A stretch of DNA of 64,000 nucleotides, from assembly GCF_020687505.1 (NCBI RefSeq), contig NZ_JAJEQT010000001.1. One strand, 5' to 3'. Positions 27,969-37,174 of the stretch are shown here, one piece after another. A program made the translations under genes and the position numbers. Source of the stretch: Coprococcus_C hominis. Its GTDB lineage: Bacteria; Bacillota; Clostridia; Lachnospirales; Lachnospiraceae. Position 1 is the stretch's first letter. Each line of letters begins with the position of its first letter. The notes under the pieces are model-generated. The model had not been told where the DNA came from and ran no database searches. It was given only the letters and a program-made list of their open reading frames with translations.

Positions 27969-28682
27969 ATGGGAATAGCGATAGGTAATAAAATTGAATT
28001 GGTGCGACTCGATCAGGTTATTCGTAACGAGCAGAATAAAAAGGTCTATGTGAGCAAAATCTATGATATTCTGGATCAGGATAAATTACAGATTGCGATG
28101 CCGATTTTTGAGGGACGGATCGTACCTTTGGATTTAGATGAGCGTTATACGGCATGCTTTTATACAGAGCGTGGCTTGCTGCAATGCAATGTACAGGTAA
28201 CTTCGCGTTATAAGAGCGGAAATCTGTTTTTCCTTGATATCAAGCTGCTTGGTGCCTTGGAGAAGGTGCAGCGGCGGCAGTTTTACCGGTATGACTGCCT
28301 GATCGATGCGCAGATCAGAGTGGTTTCGGATGAAGAATATGATACGGGAATTCCAGATGATATCTCTGTCCCGGAGGATGCCCTGCCGTGGCAGCCGGCA
28401 CGAATTGTAGATATCAGTGGTGGTGGTCTCAGACTGAACCAGAGAACCAACATTGAGCGCAACGAAGTGGTAAAGGTAAAATTCATGGTCTCTATTGTCG
28501 GAGAAATTTTACAGTTTAATTTATTTGCGCGTATATTATCAAGTACACCTGTACGCGAACGTTCGGATATGTTTGAACAGCGTATGGAATTTTTGAAAAT
28601 AACACAGGACGAGCGTGATAAGATTGTTCGTTTTATTTTTGAAAGTGAAAGAATGGAAATAGCGAATGGAAAACGATCCTAA
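27969..28682 (+). CDS. PilZ-domain flagellar brake protein (YcgR-like)
   Basis: The 237-residue protein has an N-terminal YcgR-type beta domain (about 1-95) and a C-terminal PilZ domain (about 98-225). The c-di-GMP-binding motifs are present: RRQFYR (RxxxR) and DISGGGLRL (D/NxSxxG). YcgR-like proteins bind c-di-GMP and then slow the motor by acting on FliG or MotA. The ATG at 27969 has only a weak ribosome-binding site. The gene overlaps cheB by 17 bases, so it is part of the operon. This places c-di-GMP control directly in the flagellar cluster. Confidence 0.88.
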   Translation: MGIAIGNKIELVRLDQVIRNEQNKKVYVSKIYDILDQDKLQIAMPIFEGRIVPLDLDERYTACFYTERGLLQCNVQVTSRYKSGNLFFLDIKLLGALEKVQRRQFYRYDCLIDAQIRVVSDEEYDTGIPDDISVPEDALPWQPARIVDISGGGLRLNQRTNIERNEVVKVKFMVSIVGEILQFNLFARILSSTPVRERSDMFEQRMEFLKITQDERDKIVRFIFESERMEIANGKRS

Positions 28683-29748
28683 AAAAATATTACTAATAGA
28701 TGACTCTGCACTCATGAGAAGAGTCATGTCTGATATAATAAACCATATTGATGGATTTACAGTTGCATATCTTGCGGCGGATGGAGAGGAAGGTTATGCA
28801 TATCTGTCGAAGCAGAACGATATTGACGTTGTTATGACGGATATCGATATGCCAAAGATGGATGGTCTGACCTTGATCAAAAAGTCGAAGGAAGCAGGTG
28901 TTGTTGCTCCATTTATTGTATTCAGTGCAAGAGAGGATTCCTATGCAGTCTTTACAGCACTGGATCTGGGCGCGATTGAGTTTATCCGGAAACCGGAACA
29001 TATCTTTCAAAAGGATGTGCAGAGGTATGCTGAGAAGATCAAAAAAGCGCTCTGTATGGCAGTGGAGGTAAAGGAACGCACTCTGCATAAGGCGGAGGCT
29101 GCTTGTACCATGGAGCCGGAAAAACCTGTAATCATCAAAAAAAAGCATAGACAGAAAAACGGAAAAAAACTGGTGGCACTTGTGTGTTCCACTGGTGGAC
29201 CACGGGCACTGCAGTCTGTGATACCAAAGCTTCCGAAAAATCTTGCTGCACCGGTTGTTTTAGTACAGCATATGCCAGAGGGATTTACGAAGACACTTGC
29301 GATGCGATTAAACGAGCAGAGCGCGGTATCTGTGAAGGAGGCTGCAGAGGGCGATGTATTAAAGAATGGTCATGTCTACATTGCCAAGGGTGGAACCCAT
29401 CTGGCACTGCATGAAACAGCGAAGGGCTGTGAAGTGTTTTTCGATGAGACACCGCCAATCGGGGGCTTGAAACCGTGTGGAAATGTCATGCTTTCAAGTT
29501 TAAGTCATGTATCATATGACGAGATCATATGTGTCATTTTAACCGGAATGGGTGCAGATGGAACGAAGGGCACACAGGAACTTGCAAAGCACAAGCCGGT
29601 CTATGTGATCGCGCAGGATGAGGCAAGTAGTACCGTATATGGAATGCCGAAGGCAATCCGTGATGCCGGACTTTGTGACTGTGTGTGTGATCTGCAGCAG
29701 ATTGCGGAAGAGATAACAAAGAAAGTAGGGGTGCAAGAATGGATTTAA
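28666..29748 (+). CDS. cheB: chemotaxis protein-glutamate methylesterase CheB
   Basis: CheB (360 aa) removes methyl groups from chemoreceptors when phosphorylated. The receiver domain (about 1-125) has Asp59 in MTDIDMPKMDG. The C-terminal methylesterase domain (about 165-355) shows the catalytic triad regions: CSTGGPRAL (Ser), VQHMPEGFT (His) and TGMGADG (Asp). It overlaps the PilZ gene upstream and cheA downstream. The matching methyltransferase gene cheR is not in this window. Confidence 0.96.
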   Translation: MENDPKKILLIDDSALMRRVMSDIINHIDGFTVAYLAADGEEGYAYLSKQNDIDVVMTDIDMPKMDGLTLIKKSKEAGVVAPFIVFSAREDSYAVFTALDLGAIEFIRKPEHIFQKDVQRYAEKIKKALCMAVEVKERTLHKAEAACTMEPEKPVIIKKKHRQKNGKKLVALVCSTGGPRALQSVIPKLPKNLAAPVVLVQHMPEGFTKTLAMRLNEQSAVSVKEAAEGDVLKNGHVYIAKGGTHLALHETAKGCEVFFDETPPIGGLKPCGNVMLSSLSHVSYDEIICVILTGMGADGTKGTQELAKHKPVYVIAQDEASSTVYGMPKAIRDAGLCDCVCDLQQIAEEITKKVGVQEWI

Positions 29749-31826
29749 GTCAATATCTGGAGATTTTTATTGATGAATCAAAAGAACATTTACAGACACT
29801 CAATGATCAGGTGCTGATATTGGAGTCAGAGCCGGAGAACGTTGATACGGTAAATGAGATTTTCAGAGCTGCCCATTCATTAAAGGGAATGGCAGGAACG
29901 ATGGGATATAAGCGTATGCAGCGCTTGACACATGATATGGAGAATGTGTTCTCTGAGATCCGGAACGGAAAGATGAACGTCAATGCGGATCTGGTTGATA
30001 TCGTATTCAAATGTCTGGATGCATTAGAGGGATATCTGACCAACATCATTGAAACCTCGGATGAAGGTACGGAGGACAATGATGAGCTGATTGCACAGTT
30101 AAATGCTGTTTTGCAGAATGGTCTGGCAGGAAGTGGTGAAGCACAGGCGGCAGCGACAAAAGAAGAGACCAAAGAGGAGAAAAAGCCAGAGGGCGGTGAC
30201 CGTAGAAAATATCTGTCTATCCCATTGGCTGATTTCGAGAAGAATGCAATCAGTGAGGCGAAGGCACAGGGCATGCATGTATATGCCACAACGGTATATA
30301 TTCAGGAAACCTGTCTGCTGAAGGCTGCACGTGCATTCCTTGTATTTAAGGGGTTGGAGAACAAGGGCGAGATTATCAAATCCGTACCAAGTGTACAGGA
30401 TATCGAGGATGAAAAGTTTGACCTTGATTTTTCCATGTTTATCATCTCTGACAAATCGTTGGAGGAAGTAAAGAAAGCAATCGAGAATGTCTCTGAGATC
30501 GAGGAGGCAGTAATTGAGGAATATGAACTGAAGGAAGAAGAACCAGCGCAGACAGAGGCAAAGGAAGAAGAAAAAAAGCCAGAGGAGACAGTTGCCAAGG
30601 CGGCTGCACCTGAAAAGAAGGAAGAGAAGAAGCCAGCTGGCAAGTCTGGAAAGCCGGTTGTCAATCGTTCGGTGCGTGTCGATATCGAGAAGCTGGATGA
30701 TCTGATGAATCAGGTGTCCGAGCTTATTATTGCGAAGAATGGACTTGTCTCTGTGACAGGAACCCTTTCCTCCCAGGATCAGTCTTTCAACGAACAGATT
30801 GAATACTTAGAGCGTATCACAACGAATCTGCATGAATCGGTTATGAAGGTTCGAATGGTTCCAATCGAGAGCGTAGTGAACCGGTTCCCACGTATGATCC
30901 GTGATCTCTCCAAGAAGCTCAACAAGGAGATGGAGTTGATCATGACTGGTGAGGATACCGAACTTGACCGTACGGTTATCGATGAGATTGGTGATCCATT
31001 GATGCATATGCTTCGAAATGCCGCCGATCATGGACTGGAGTCCACGATTGACCGTCTGAAGTTAGGAAAGCCACAGGTTGGTACGATTCGTCTGGATGCT
31101 TACCAGGATGGAAATAATGTTACCATTGAGGTCAGCGATGATGGTGCGGGCATCGATGTAGAAAAGATCAAGCGCAAGGCACTGGAGAAGGGACAGATCA
31201 CAGAGGAACAGGCAGAATATATGACAGAAAAAGATGCAATTGATCTGTTGTTTATGCCTGCTTTCTCAACCGCAGAGAAGATCTCCGATGTATCCGGCCG
31301 AGGCGTTGGTCTGGATGTTGTAAAGAACAAGATTGAGGGACTTGGCGGTGATGTCGAGGTTGTATCAAAGCTTGGTGAGGGAACAACCTTTATTGTAAGA
31401 CTGCCTCTGACACTTGCAATCATTCAGGCATTGATGGTAGAGGTATCCGGCGAGAAGTATGCACTCCCATTAAATTCTATTGTGACGGTTGAGGAGATTT
31501 TGCCGGAGGATATCCGTTATGTACATACAAAAGAGGTTATCAACCTGCGTGGTTCGGTAATCCCACTTGTACGTCTGAACGAGGTTCTGGATATTGATCC
31601 GATTGAAAAGGACGAGGATGCCATCGAGGATGAGGGCGAGATCGTTGTAATTGTAAAGAAGGGTGACAAACAGGCGGGTCTTGTGATCGACAAGCTGCTC
31701 GGTCAGCAGGAGATCGTTATCAAGTCACTTGGAAAATACATTCATGTGCCAAAGATGATCAGTGGTGCAACGATTCTTGGAAATGGTGAAGTTGCTTTGA
31801 TTATTGATTCAAACACATTGGTGTAA
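29739..31826 (+). CDS. cheA: chemotaxis histidine kinase CheA
   Basis: CheA (695 aa) phosphorylates CheY and CheB. Domain order: P1 Hpt with His46 (RAAHSLKGMAGTMGY), a CheY/CheB-binding P2 region (about 150-260), Glu/Lys/Ala-rich linker, P3 dimerisation (about 310-370), P4 ATPase (NAADHGLE, then SGRGVGLDVVKN), and P5 CheW-like regulatory domain (about 560-695). All catalytic motifs are intact. Confidence 0.97.
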   Translation: MDLSQYLEIFIDESKEHLQTLNDQVLILESEPENVDTVNEIFRAAHSLKGMAGTMGYKRMQRLTHDMENVFSEIRNGKMNVNADLVDIVFKCLDALEGYLTNIIETSDEGTEDNDELIAQLNAVLQNGLAGSGEAQAAATKEETKEEKKPEGGDRRKYLSIPLADFEKNAISEAKAQGMHVYATTVYIQETCLLKAARAFLVFKGLENKGEIIKSVPSVQDIEDEKFDLDFSMFIISDKSLEEVKKAIENVSEIEEAVIEEYELKEEEPAQTEAKEEEKKPEETVAKAAAPEKKEEKKPAGKSGKPVVNRSVRVDIEKLDDLMNQVSELIIAKNGLVSVTGTLSSQDQSFNEQIEYLERITTNLHESVMKVRMVPIESVVNRFPRMIRDLSKKLNKEMELIMTGEDTELDRTVIDEIGDPLMHMLRNAADHGLESTIDRLKLGKPQVGTIRLDAYQDGNNVTIEVSDDGAGIDVEKIKRKALEKGQITEEQAEYMTEKDAIDLLFMPAFSTAEKISDVSGRGVGLDVVKNKIEGLGGDVEVVSKLGEGTTFIVRLPLTLAIIQALMVEVSGEKYALPLNSIVTVEEILPEDIRYVHTKEVINLRGSVIPLVRLNEVLDIDPIEKDEDAIEDEGEIVVIVKKGDKQAGLVIDKLLGQQEIVIKSLGKYIHVPKMISGATILGNGEVALIIDSNTLV

Positions 31827-31841
31827 GGGAGGTGCACATAC

Positions 31842-32297
31842 ATGGATGGAAATGCAGTAGCGAATAGCGCAAAGCAGTATATTATTTTAAAATTTGACAA
31901 TGAACAGTACGGAATTGATATTACCTATATTGATAATATTGTCCGTCTGCAGAAGATTACAAGAGTTCCGCATGCACAGCCGTACTTCCTTGGCATCATC
32001 AATCTGCGTGGTGAGGTTGTTCCGGTTATGAGCCTCAGACGGAAATTTGAATTGCCGGATAAGGAAAATACGAATGCGTCCCGTATCCTGATCCTCAAGG
32101 TAGAGGGAAATGCAAAAATAGGTATTTTAGTGGATGAGGTGCGTGAGGTAGTTACCCTGACGGATGACGATATTGAGCAGATTGCAACAGAGAGTGGAGA
32201 TACACGTACATATCTGACTGGTGTAGGAAAGTATAACGAATCCCTGATCTCACTTTTAAATATTGGTGCGCTGATTGCAGATATTGACAACGAATAA
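31842..32297 (+). CDS. cheW: chemotaxis coupling protein CheW
   Basis: CheW (151 aa) is the scaffold that couples receptors to CheA. The conserved core NLRGEVVPVMSLRRKF and ILIDEV-like segment GILVDEVREVV are present. A GGGAGGTG site precedes the ATG. It lies between cheA and cheC, as in B. subtilis. Confidence 0.96.
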   Translation: MDGNAVANSAKQYIILKFDNEQYGIDITYIDNIVRLQKITRVPHAQPYFLGIINLRGEVVPVMSLRRKFELPDKENTNASRILILKVEGNAKIGILVDEVREVVTLTDDDIEQIATESGDTRTYLTGVGKYNESLISLLNIGALIADIDNE

Positions 32298-32312
32298 GAA
32301 AAGGTGTATGCC

Positions 32313-32936
32313 ATGGAAAAACATACCGAACAGTTATCGGAGCAGGTAAAAGATGCCTTGACAGAGCTTGGAAATATTGGAGCGGGAAATGCGACGACAT
32401 CACTTTCTGTACTGTTGTCTTCTAAACTCAGCATGAGTGCTCCAACGGTAAAATTATATGATTTTAACGAACTTGAGAATGCACTTGGCGGACCGGAGAC
32501 ATCTGTTGTCGGCGTATTAAGCCGGCTACATGGTTCGTTCAATGCGATGATCTTGTTTGTGCTTGGATTAGACGATGCCAGACATTTGTCCGAGGTGTTG
32601 CTTGGACAGACACAGGACTGGCACAGCGAGATGGGAATGTCTGCGATTGGAGAAATCGCGAACATCCTGATCGGTTCGTACGTTGCATCGTTAGAGAACC
32701 TGTCCGGGATGGAGCTAAGGTACTCCCAGCCGCAGATCTGTATTGATATGGCAGGCGCGATTCTGAGTGTACCATGTATCGAATATGGCATGGTAAGTGA
32801 CAAGGCACTGCTGATCAATTCTGGATTTAAAGCAGGCAATCAGGAGATTGATGGATACATCATGTTGATCTCAGAGATGCATTCCTTCGATCAGTTGCTT
32901 TTGAAGCTTGGAATTGGAGGTGCAGGCGTTGAATGA
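32313..32936 (+). CDS. cheC: CheY-P phosphatase CheC
   Basis: CheC (207 aa) dephosphorylates CheY-P and is stimulated by CheD. Two phosphatase motifs are visible: ELGNIGAGNATTSL near the N-terminus and AIGEIANILIGSYVASL in the second half (E-x2-N each time). I use ATG 32313 after AAAGGTG rather than the in-frame GTG 32304, which lies within that site. The end overlaps cheD, so the two partners are coupled. Confidence 0.95.
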   Translation: MEKHTEQLSEQVKDALTELGNIGAGNATTSLSVLLSSKLSMSAPTVKLYDFNELENALGGPETSVVGVLSRLHGSFNAMILFVLGLDDARHLSEVLLGQTQDWHSEMGMSAIGEIANILIGSYVASLENLSGMELRYSQPQICIDMAGAILSVPCIEYGMVSDKALLINSGFKAGNQEIDGYIMLISEMHSFDQLLLKLGIGGAGVE

Positions 32937-33414
32937 TGTTATCCGGGTTGGGATAGCAGATATGAACACTTGCATGGCGGGGGATACGATTACAACCATT
33001 GGACTTGGGTCCTGTGTAGGGATTGTATTATATGAGCGTACGAAAAATATTGCAGGATTGGTTCACATTATGCTTCCTGACAGTACAAAGATCAGACAGA
33101 ACCAGAATAAATTAAAATTCGCAGATACCGGAATACAGGCACTGGTGGAGGAACTGGAAAAACAGGGACTCAGCCGGAAGAATATGATTGCCAAGATTGC
33201 CGGTGGCGCGAAGATGTTCCAGTTTTCTTCTGATACCGCAATGGGGAATATCGGAGAGAAAAACGTGGAAGCCGTGCGGGAAGTCCTGAAGCAGTATGGA
33301 ATCAAAATCGTGTCGGAGGATGTTGGATTAAATTATGGACGTACCATTGTATTTGATCCGGTAACCAAAGATTTGACCGTAGTGACTGCCGGAAAGCAGA
33401 CACACATTATATAG
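32929..33414 (+). CDS. cheD: chemoreceptor glutamine deamidase CheD
   Basis: CheD (161 aa) deamidates receptor glutamines and binds CheC. The catalytic residues are in place: Cys29 in GLGSCVGIVLYE and His46 in GLVHIMLPDS. The start is TTG 32929, eight bases after GGAGG that lies inside the end of cheC; a TTG at 32908 in frame has no such site. Confidence 0.94.
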   Translation: MNDVIRVGIADMNTCMAGDTITTIGLGSCVGIVLYERTKNIAGLVHIMLPDSTKIRQNQNKLKFADTGIQALVEELEKQGLSRKNMIAKIAGGAKMFQFSSDTAMGNIGEKNVEAVREVLKQYGIKIVSEDVGLNYGRTIVFDPVTKDLTVVTAGKQTHII

Positions 33415-33430
33415 GTTGGAGACGATATAG

Positions 33431-33697
33431 TTGGAGACGAAAGACAAATATAAAAATGCAAGAGCGTTTATTGTTTTGTTGGCGGCACTTATTACATGGC
33501 TGCTCAATATGAAATATGAACGGAGTCTTGTACGCTCTCTGATCATATTGCTGATCGTGATCATCGTATTTTACGTGATTGCGACGATTGCACTAAAGCT
33601 GATCGATAAGATCCGCAATATGGAAGAGGTAAAAGAAGTGGATATGGAGGAGGCACCGCCGGAGGAAGAAGGTACGGATGCGCAAAACCACGTATAA
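33431..33697 (+). CDS. small two-helix membrane protein of the chemotaxis operon
   Basis: An 88-residue protein read from TTG 33431, preceded by a GGAGACG site. It has two hydrophobic segments (about 11-27 and 36-60) separated by a short basic loop (MKYERS), and a strongly acidic tail (about 68-85, many Glu). I recognise no family. Its place between cheD and sigD, 16 bp after cheD, makes a role in motility or sigma-28 control possible but unproven. Confidence 0.75.
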   Translation: METKDKYKNARAFIVLLAALITWLLNMKYERSLVRSLIILLIVIIVFYVIATIALKLIDKIRNMEEVKEVDMEEAPPEEEGTDAQNHV

Positions 33698-33722
33698 CGG
33701 AAAATAAGGGGTGTTGCTGTAC

Positions 33723-34487
33723 ATGGCAATCTTGGATAAAAAAGAACGATTATGGATCGAATATAGTCATTCCAAATCCACAGCCGTTCGGGAAGAACTG
33801 ATAATGGAATATGTTTCTCTGGTGAAGCTGGTTGCAGGAAGACTTGCCATCTACCTTGGGGCAAACGTGGAATACGATGATCTGGTAAGCTATGGAATAT
33901 TCGGACTGATTGACGCCATCGATAAATTCGATTATGGAAAAGGCATTAAGTTCGAGACGTATGCAAGCCTTCGTATCCGTGGCTCAATTCTTGACCAGAT
34001 CCGGAAGATGGACTGGATTCCACGTTCGGTTCGCCAGAAACAAAAATCAATCACGGAGGCGTCCAAGAAGCTCGAAGCATTGAAAGGACCGAATTATTCT
34101 GACGCAGATATGGCAAAAGAGCTAGGAATCTCGGAGGAAGAATATGATACATGGATGCAGCAGACGAATGTGACAAACATTTCGTCGCTGGATGATTTTA
34201 TGGAGCAGGGGAATGACGTGAAGGCACCTGCTTATCACGGTACGGGTGTAAATCCGGAGAACCGGATTTTGAAAGAGGAATTGAAGACACAGTTGACCGA
34301 AGCACTTTCGATGCTGACTGAAAAAGAGAAAACTGTGGTACTTTTATATTATTATGAAGATCTTACCTTGAAGGAGATCAGCCGGGTGATGGAAGTGTCC
34401 GAATCCCGCATTTCACAGTTACATTCCAAGGCGCTGACGAAGATGCGCCGATGTATGAACGATAATTTTGCACTGATGATGGGTTGA
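33723..34487 (+). CDS. fliA: RNA polymerase sigma factor sigma-28 (FliA/SigD)
   Basis: The 254-residue sigma factor directs late flagellar and chemotaxis genes such as flagellin. Region 2 contains YDDLVSYGIFGLIDAIDKFD and ETYASLRIRGSILDQIRKMDWIPRSVR (blocks seen in order), and region 4 contains LTLKEISRVMEVSESRISQLHSKAL. I chose ATG 33723 (MAILDKK) after AAGGGGTG. As in B. subtilis the sigma gene is near the end of the operon, so its level reflects full-length transcription. FlgM, its usual inhibitor, is not in the window. Confidence 0.95.
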   Translation: MAILDKKERLWIEYSHSKSTAVREELIMEYVSLVKLVAGRLAIYLGANVEYDDLVSYGIFGLIDAIDKFDYGKGIKFETYASLRIRGSILDQIRKMDWIPRSVRQKQKSITEASKKLEALKGPNYSDADMAKELGISEEEYDTWMQQTNVTNISSLDDFMEQGNDVKAPAYHGTGVNPENRILKEELKTQLTEALSMLTEKEKTVVLLYYYEDLTLKEISRVMEVSESRISQLHSKALTKMRRCMNDNFALMMG

Positions 34488-34491
34488 GGAA

Positions 34492-36102
34492 ATGCCTATG
34501 AAATATAAAAACTCTTTTTTTAAAATCCGCATCAAAGAGGACGGAACTTATCTGGACGTGTTTCCGCCGAAGGAAGATGGAAAACGATTGGATATCCGCG
34601 AGGTCGTTTCTTTTTTAGAACAGAAAGGATTTGCAGGATTTTCGATTGATGCACTGCGTAAAACACTGGATCTGCTGCAGGAGAAACCTCTGCAGATCAA
34701 GATCAGTGATACTTGTGCAAAGGCGTTTGATGAGAGTGCAACGATTATCACTGGAAAAGATAACATGATTGCATATATCCGTTTTTATCCGCCGTCAACA
34801 GGCGGAAAACTGATGACAGGGCGGGAAATCCGCGCGGAATTAGAACGGGAGAAAATTCTGTACGGGATATTGGAACCGGTCATGGAGAAGCTGAAGACGA
34901 CGCGTACTTATTGTACGAATATCCCGATCGCGAAGGGCATGGCACCGATGCCGGCGAAAGATACGGTGATTGAATATTTCTTCAACACAAAACCGCTTGC
35001 AAAACCGAAAGTATTAGAAGATGGAAGCGTGGATTTCCATGCACTGAATCTTTTTTCAGCGGTAAATGAGGGCGATAAACTTGCGAAGCTGACACCACAT
35101 GATCCGGGTAAACCAGGAATGAATATCTATGGAAAAACAATTCCGCAGAATCGACCGAAGATCCGGAAATTAAAATATGGACGGAATATTACATTGTCCG
35201 AGGATGGTACCTTGCTCACAAGCAACGTCAATGGAAATGTCACGCTGGCGGAAGGCACGGTGTTTGTGTCAGATACCTATAAGGTCGCTGCGGATGTTGA
35301 TGCATCAACCGGGGATATTGAGTACGAAGGAAATGTAATGGTACCAGGTACGGTGCGAACCGGATTTACGATTCGTGCAAAGGGTGATATCGAGATTAAC
35401 GGCGTTGTGGAAGGGGCAACCCTGATTGCCGGTGGTAACATTGTGATCAAACGAGGCGTACAGGGCATGGGCAAAGGCAAGCTATGTGCCGGAGGCGATA
35501 TCTGTGCACAGTTCTTTGAAAGTGCCAATGTATTTGCAGATGGTGATGTGCTTGCAGGTTCTATCCTGCACAGTCATATCCAGTCAGGTGGAAAGGTTGT
35601 TATTCACGGCAGAAAAGGCTTTATTGTGGGCGGTGAACTGATCTGCGAGACGTATGTGGAAGCAAACAGTATTGGCAACCGTATGGAGACACAGACGATA
35701 GTCAAGGTTGGTGTCAAACCGGAGTTGTATGAACAGATAAAAGCATTGGTCCCACAGGTCATGGATCTGAAGACAGCCATAGAGGAGACAACCTCGTATC
35801 TGAATGTCTATAAAGAAAAGTTAAAACGAGGAATCAAGCTGACACCGGAGAACGTAAAGCAGATTAAGACGTATACAGAACGTGCCGAGGAGATGAAAGC
35901 AGAATATCAGCAGAAAAATGATACCCTGCAGGAGCTGCGTATCCAGTTGACGATGGGGAAAAAAGGCAGCGTCAAAGTGCTTGGAAATGCGTATCGCGGC
36001 GTTATGATTTATATATCCAACCAGTCCTATGCTGTGAAGGATGTGGATAAGCATAGCTGGTATAAAATTGCAGATGGCGTTGTAAAACCGACACTGTTTT
36101 AA
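34492..36102 (+). CDS. FapA/DUF342 family flagellar assembly protein A
   Basis: A 536-residue protein of the DUF342 (FapA) family. It has an N-terminal region, a DUF342 core (about 90-200), a beta-helix section (about 230-400, repeated short Gly-rich strands such as AKGDIEINGVVEGATLIAGG), and a coiled coil near 415-490. It starts 4 bp after the sigma-28 gene. DUF342 proteins are often found in flagellar clusters, but the molecular role is not settled. Confidence 0.85.
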   Translation: MPMKYKNSFFKIRIKEDGTYLDVFPPKEDGKRLDIREVVSFLEQKGFAGFSIDALRKTLDLLQEKPLQIKISDTCAKAFDESATIITGKDNMIAYIRFYPPSTGGKLMTGREIRAELEREKILYGILEPVMEKLKTTRTYCTNIPIAKGMAPMPAKDTVIEYFFNTKPLAKPKVLEDGSVDFHALNLFSAVNEGDKLAKLTPHDPGKPGMNIYGKTIPQNRPKIRKLKYGRNITLSEDGTLLTSNVNGNVTLAEGTVFVSDTYKVAADVDASTGDIEYEGNVMVPGTVRTGFTIRAKGDIEINGVVEGATLIAGGNIVIKRGVQGMGKGKLCAGGDICAQFFESANVFADGDVLAGSILHSHIQSGGKVVIHGRKGFIVGGELICETYVEANSIGNRMETQTIVKVGVKPELYEQIKALVPQVMDLKTAIEETTSYLNVYKEKLKRGIKLTPENVKQIKTYTERAEEMKAEYQQKNDTLQELRIQLTMGKKGSVKVLGNAYRGVMIYISNQSYAVKDVDKHSWYKIADGVVKPTLF

Positions 36103-36129
36103 AAAACGGCTGAAAAAGGAGGAATAGCA

Positions 36130-36435
36130 ATGATTTCACCATTAGTTGCAACACAGGCATCGACACCGATTGCTTCTATTCAGCAGAATGCGGATGCACA
36201 GAGTATCCTGCATAGTCAGAATGCATTGCATGAGACGCAGGAGCAGGAACGCGAAGTGCGGGAAACGGTCGTGCAGAAGGAAGAAGCGGCATATTACGAG
36301 CAAAGTCCGGATGCAAAGGAAGAGGGAAAAAATAAATATCAAAATCTCTATTCCGGTAAAAAGAAGAAAACAAAAACGGAGGATACGGAAACACATACCG
36401 GTATCAACCGCGTAAATATTGATTTAAAAATATGA
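36130..36435 (+). CDS. small hydrophilic protein of unknown function
   Basis: A 101-residue protein with no membrane segment. The N-terminal third is Ala/Ser/Gln-rich; the middle is a predicted helix full of Glu, Gln and Arg (about 30-60); the C-terminus is Lys/Thr-rich and ends NRVNIDLKI. A strong AAAGGAGG site supports translation. No family is recognised. It lies between the DUF342 gene and the DUF6115 gene, so it is probably co-transcribed with sigma-28. Confidence 0.7.
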   Translation: MISPLVATQASTPIASIQQNADAQSILHSQNALHETQEQEREVRETVVQKEEAAYYEQSPDAKEEGKNKYQNLYSGKKKKTKTEDTETHTGINRVNIDLKI

Positions 36436-36451
36436 GATGAGGTAAGAGAAA

Positions 36452-37174
36452 ATGTCAACAACAGTCATTGTTTTAATTGTAATCGGTTTAATCTTTATAT
36501 TTGTCAGTTTTGCTCTTTCAGAAAAACTTTCTGAGGAAAAAGAGGAAAGCGCAGGGGTAGTGAAGATTCCAAAGGAACTGACACAGGAGCAGAAAGAGAA
36601 GATTGATACCCTGATCCGCGATTACATGGATCAACAGGTGGACGGGAAGCTTGCAGATATTGAGACACGTCTGGCAGAGATCGTAAACCAGAAGACGCTT
36701 GCACTTGGCGATTATGCAGTGTCTGTCAACGAGGAGATCGACCGCAATCACAAGGAGGTTGTTTTCCTGTATGATATGCTTTCCGACAAGCAGAAGGAGA
36801 TCATGACTACGGTCAATATGATTGATGAATATAAGAAAGAAATCGCTTTGATGGTGCAGGAACAGGCGGCACAGAACATTGTCAGGGACAGCCAGAATGT
36901 ACAGACGCCGGTTGCAGAACCAGAGACACAGGAACCGGTACAGCCAGAGGAACAGCCGGAAACGGATGCTGATCTGGACGATGCAATCCGGGATTTAGAG
37001 GAGACACCACTTCCAGAGGAAGCAAGAGAAGAACTGGAGAATGTCGACAATAAGGATATGATTTTAGAGATGCACAAGGCGGGACTCAGTATTCTGGAAA
37101 TCGCAAAGCATCTGGGACTTGGTGTTGGTGAAGTAAAACTGGTAGTAGACTTATATCAAGGAGAGGCAAAGTAA
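36452..37174 (+). CDS. DUF6115 membrane-anchored protein (SwrB-like position)
   Basis: The 240-residue protein has an N-terminal membrane helix (about 3-23), a long coiled coil (about 42-135), a Pro/Glu/Gln-rich linker, and a C-terminal helix-turn-helix-like segment (ILEMHKAGLSILEIAKHLGLG). That plan fits DUF6115 proteins. B. subtilis swrB, which also has one membrane helix and activates flagellar export, lies at the same place between sigD and rpsB. Functional equality with SwrB is inference. It overlaps the next gene by one base. Confidence 0.8.
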   Translation: MSTTVIVLIVIGLIFIFVSFALSEKLSEEKEESAGVVKIPKELTQEQKEKIDTLIRDYMDQQVDGKLADIETRLAEIVNQKTLALGDYAVSVNEEIDRNHKEVVFLYDMLSDKQKEIMTTVNMIDEYKKEIALMVQEQAAQNIVRDSQNVQTPVAEPETQEPVQPEEQPETDADLDDAIRDLEETPLPEEAREELENVDNKDMILEMHKAGLSILEIAKHLGLGVGEVKLVVDLYQGEAK

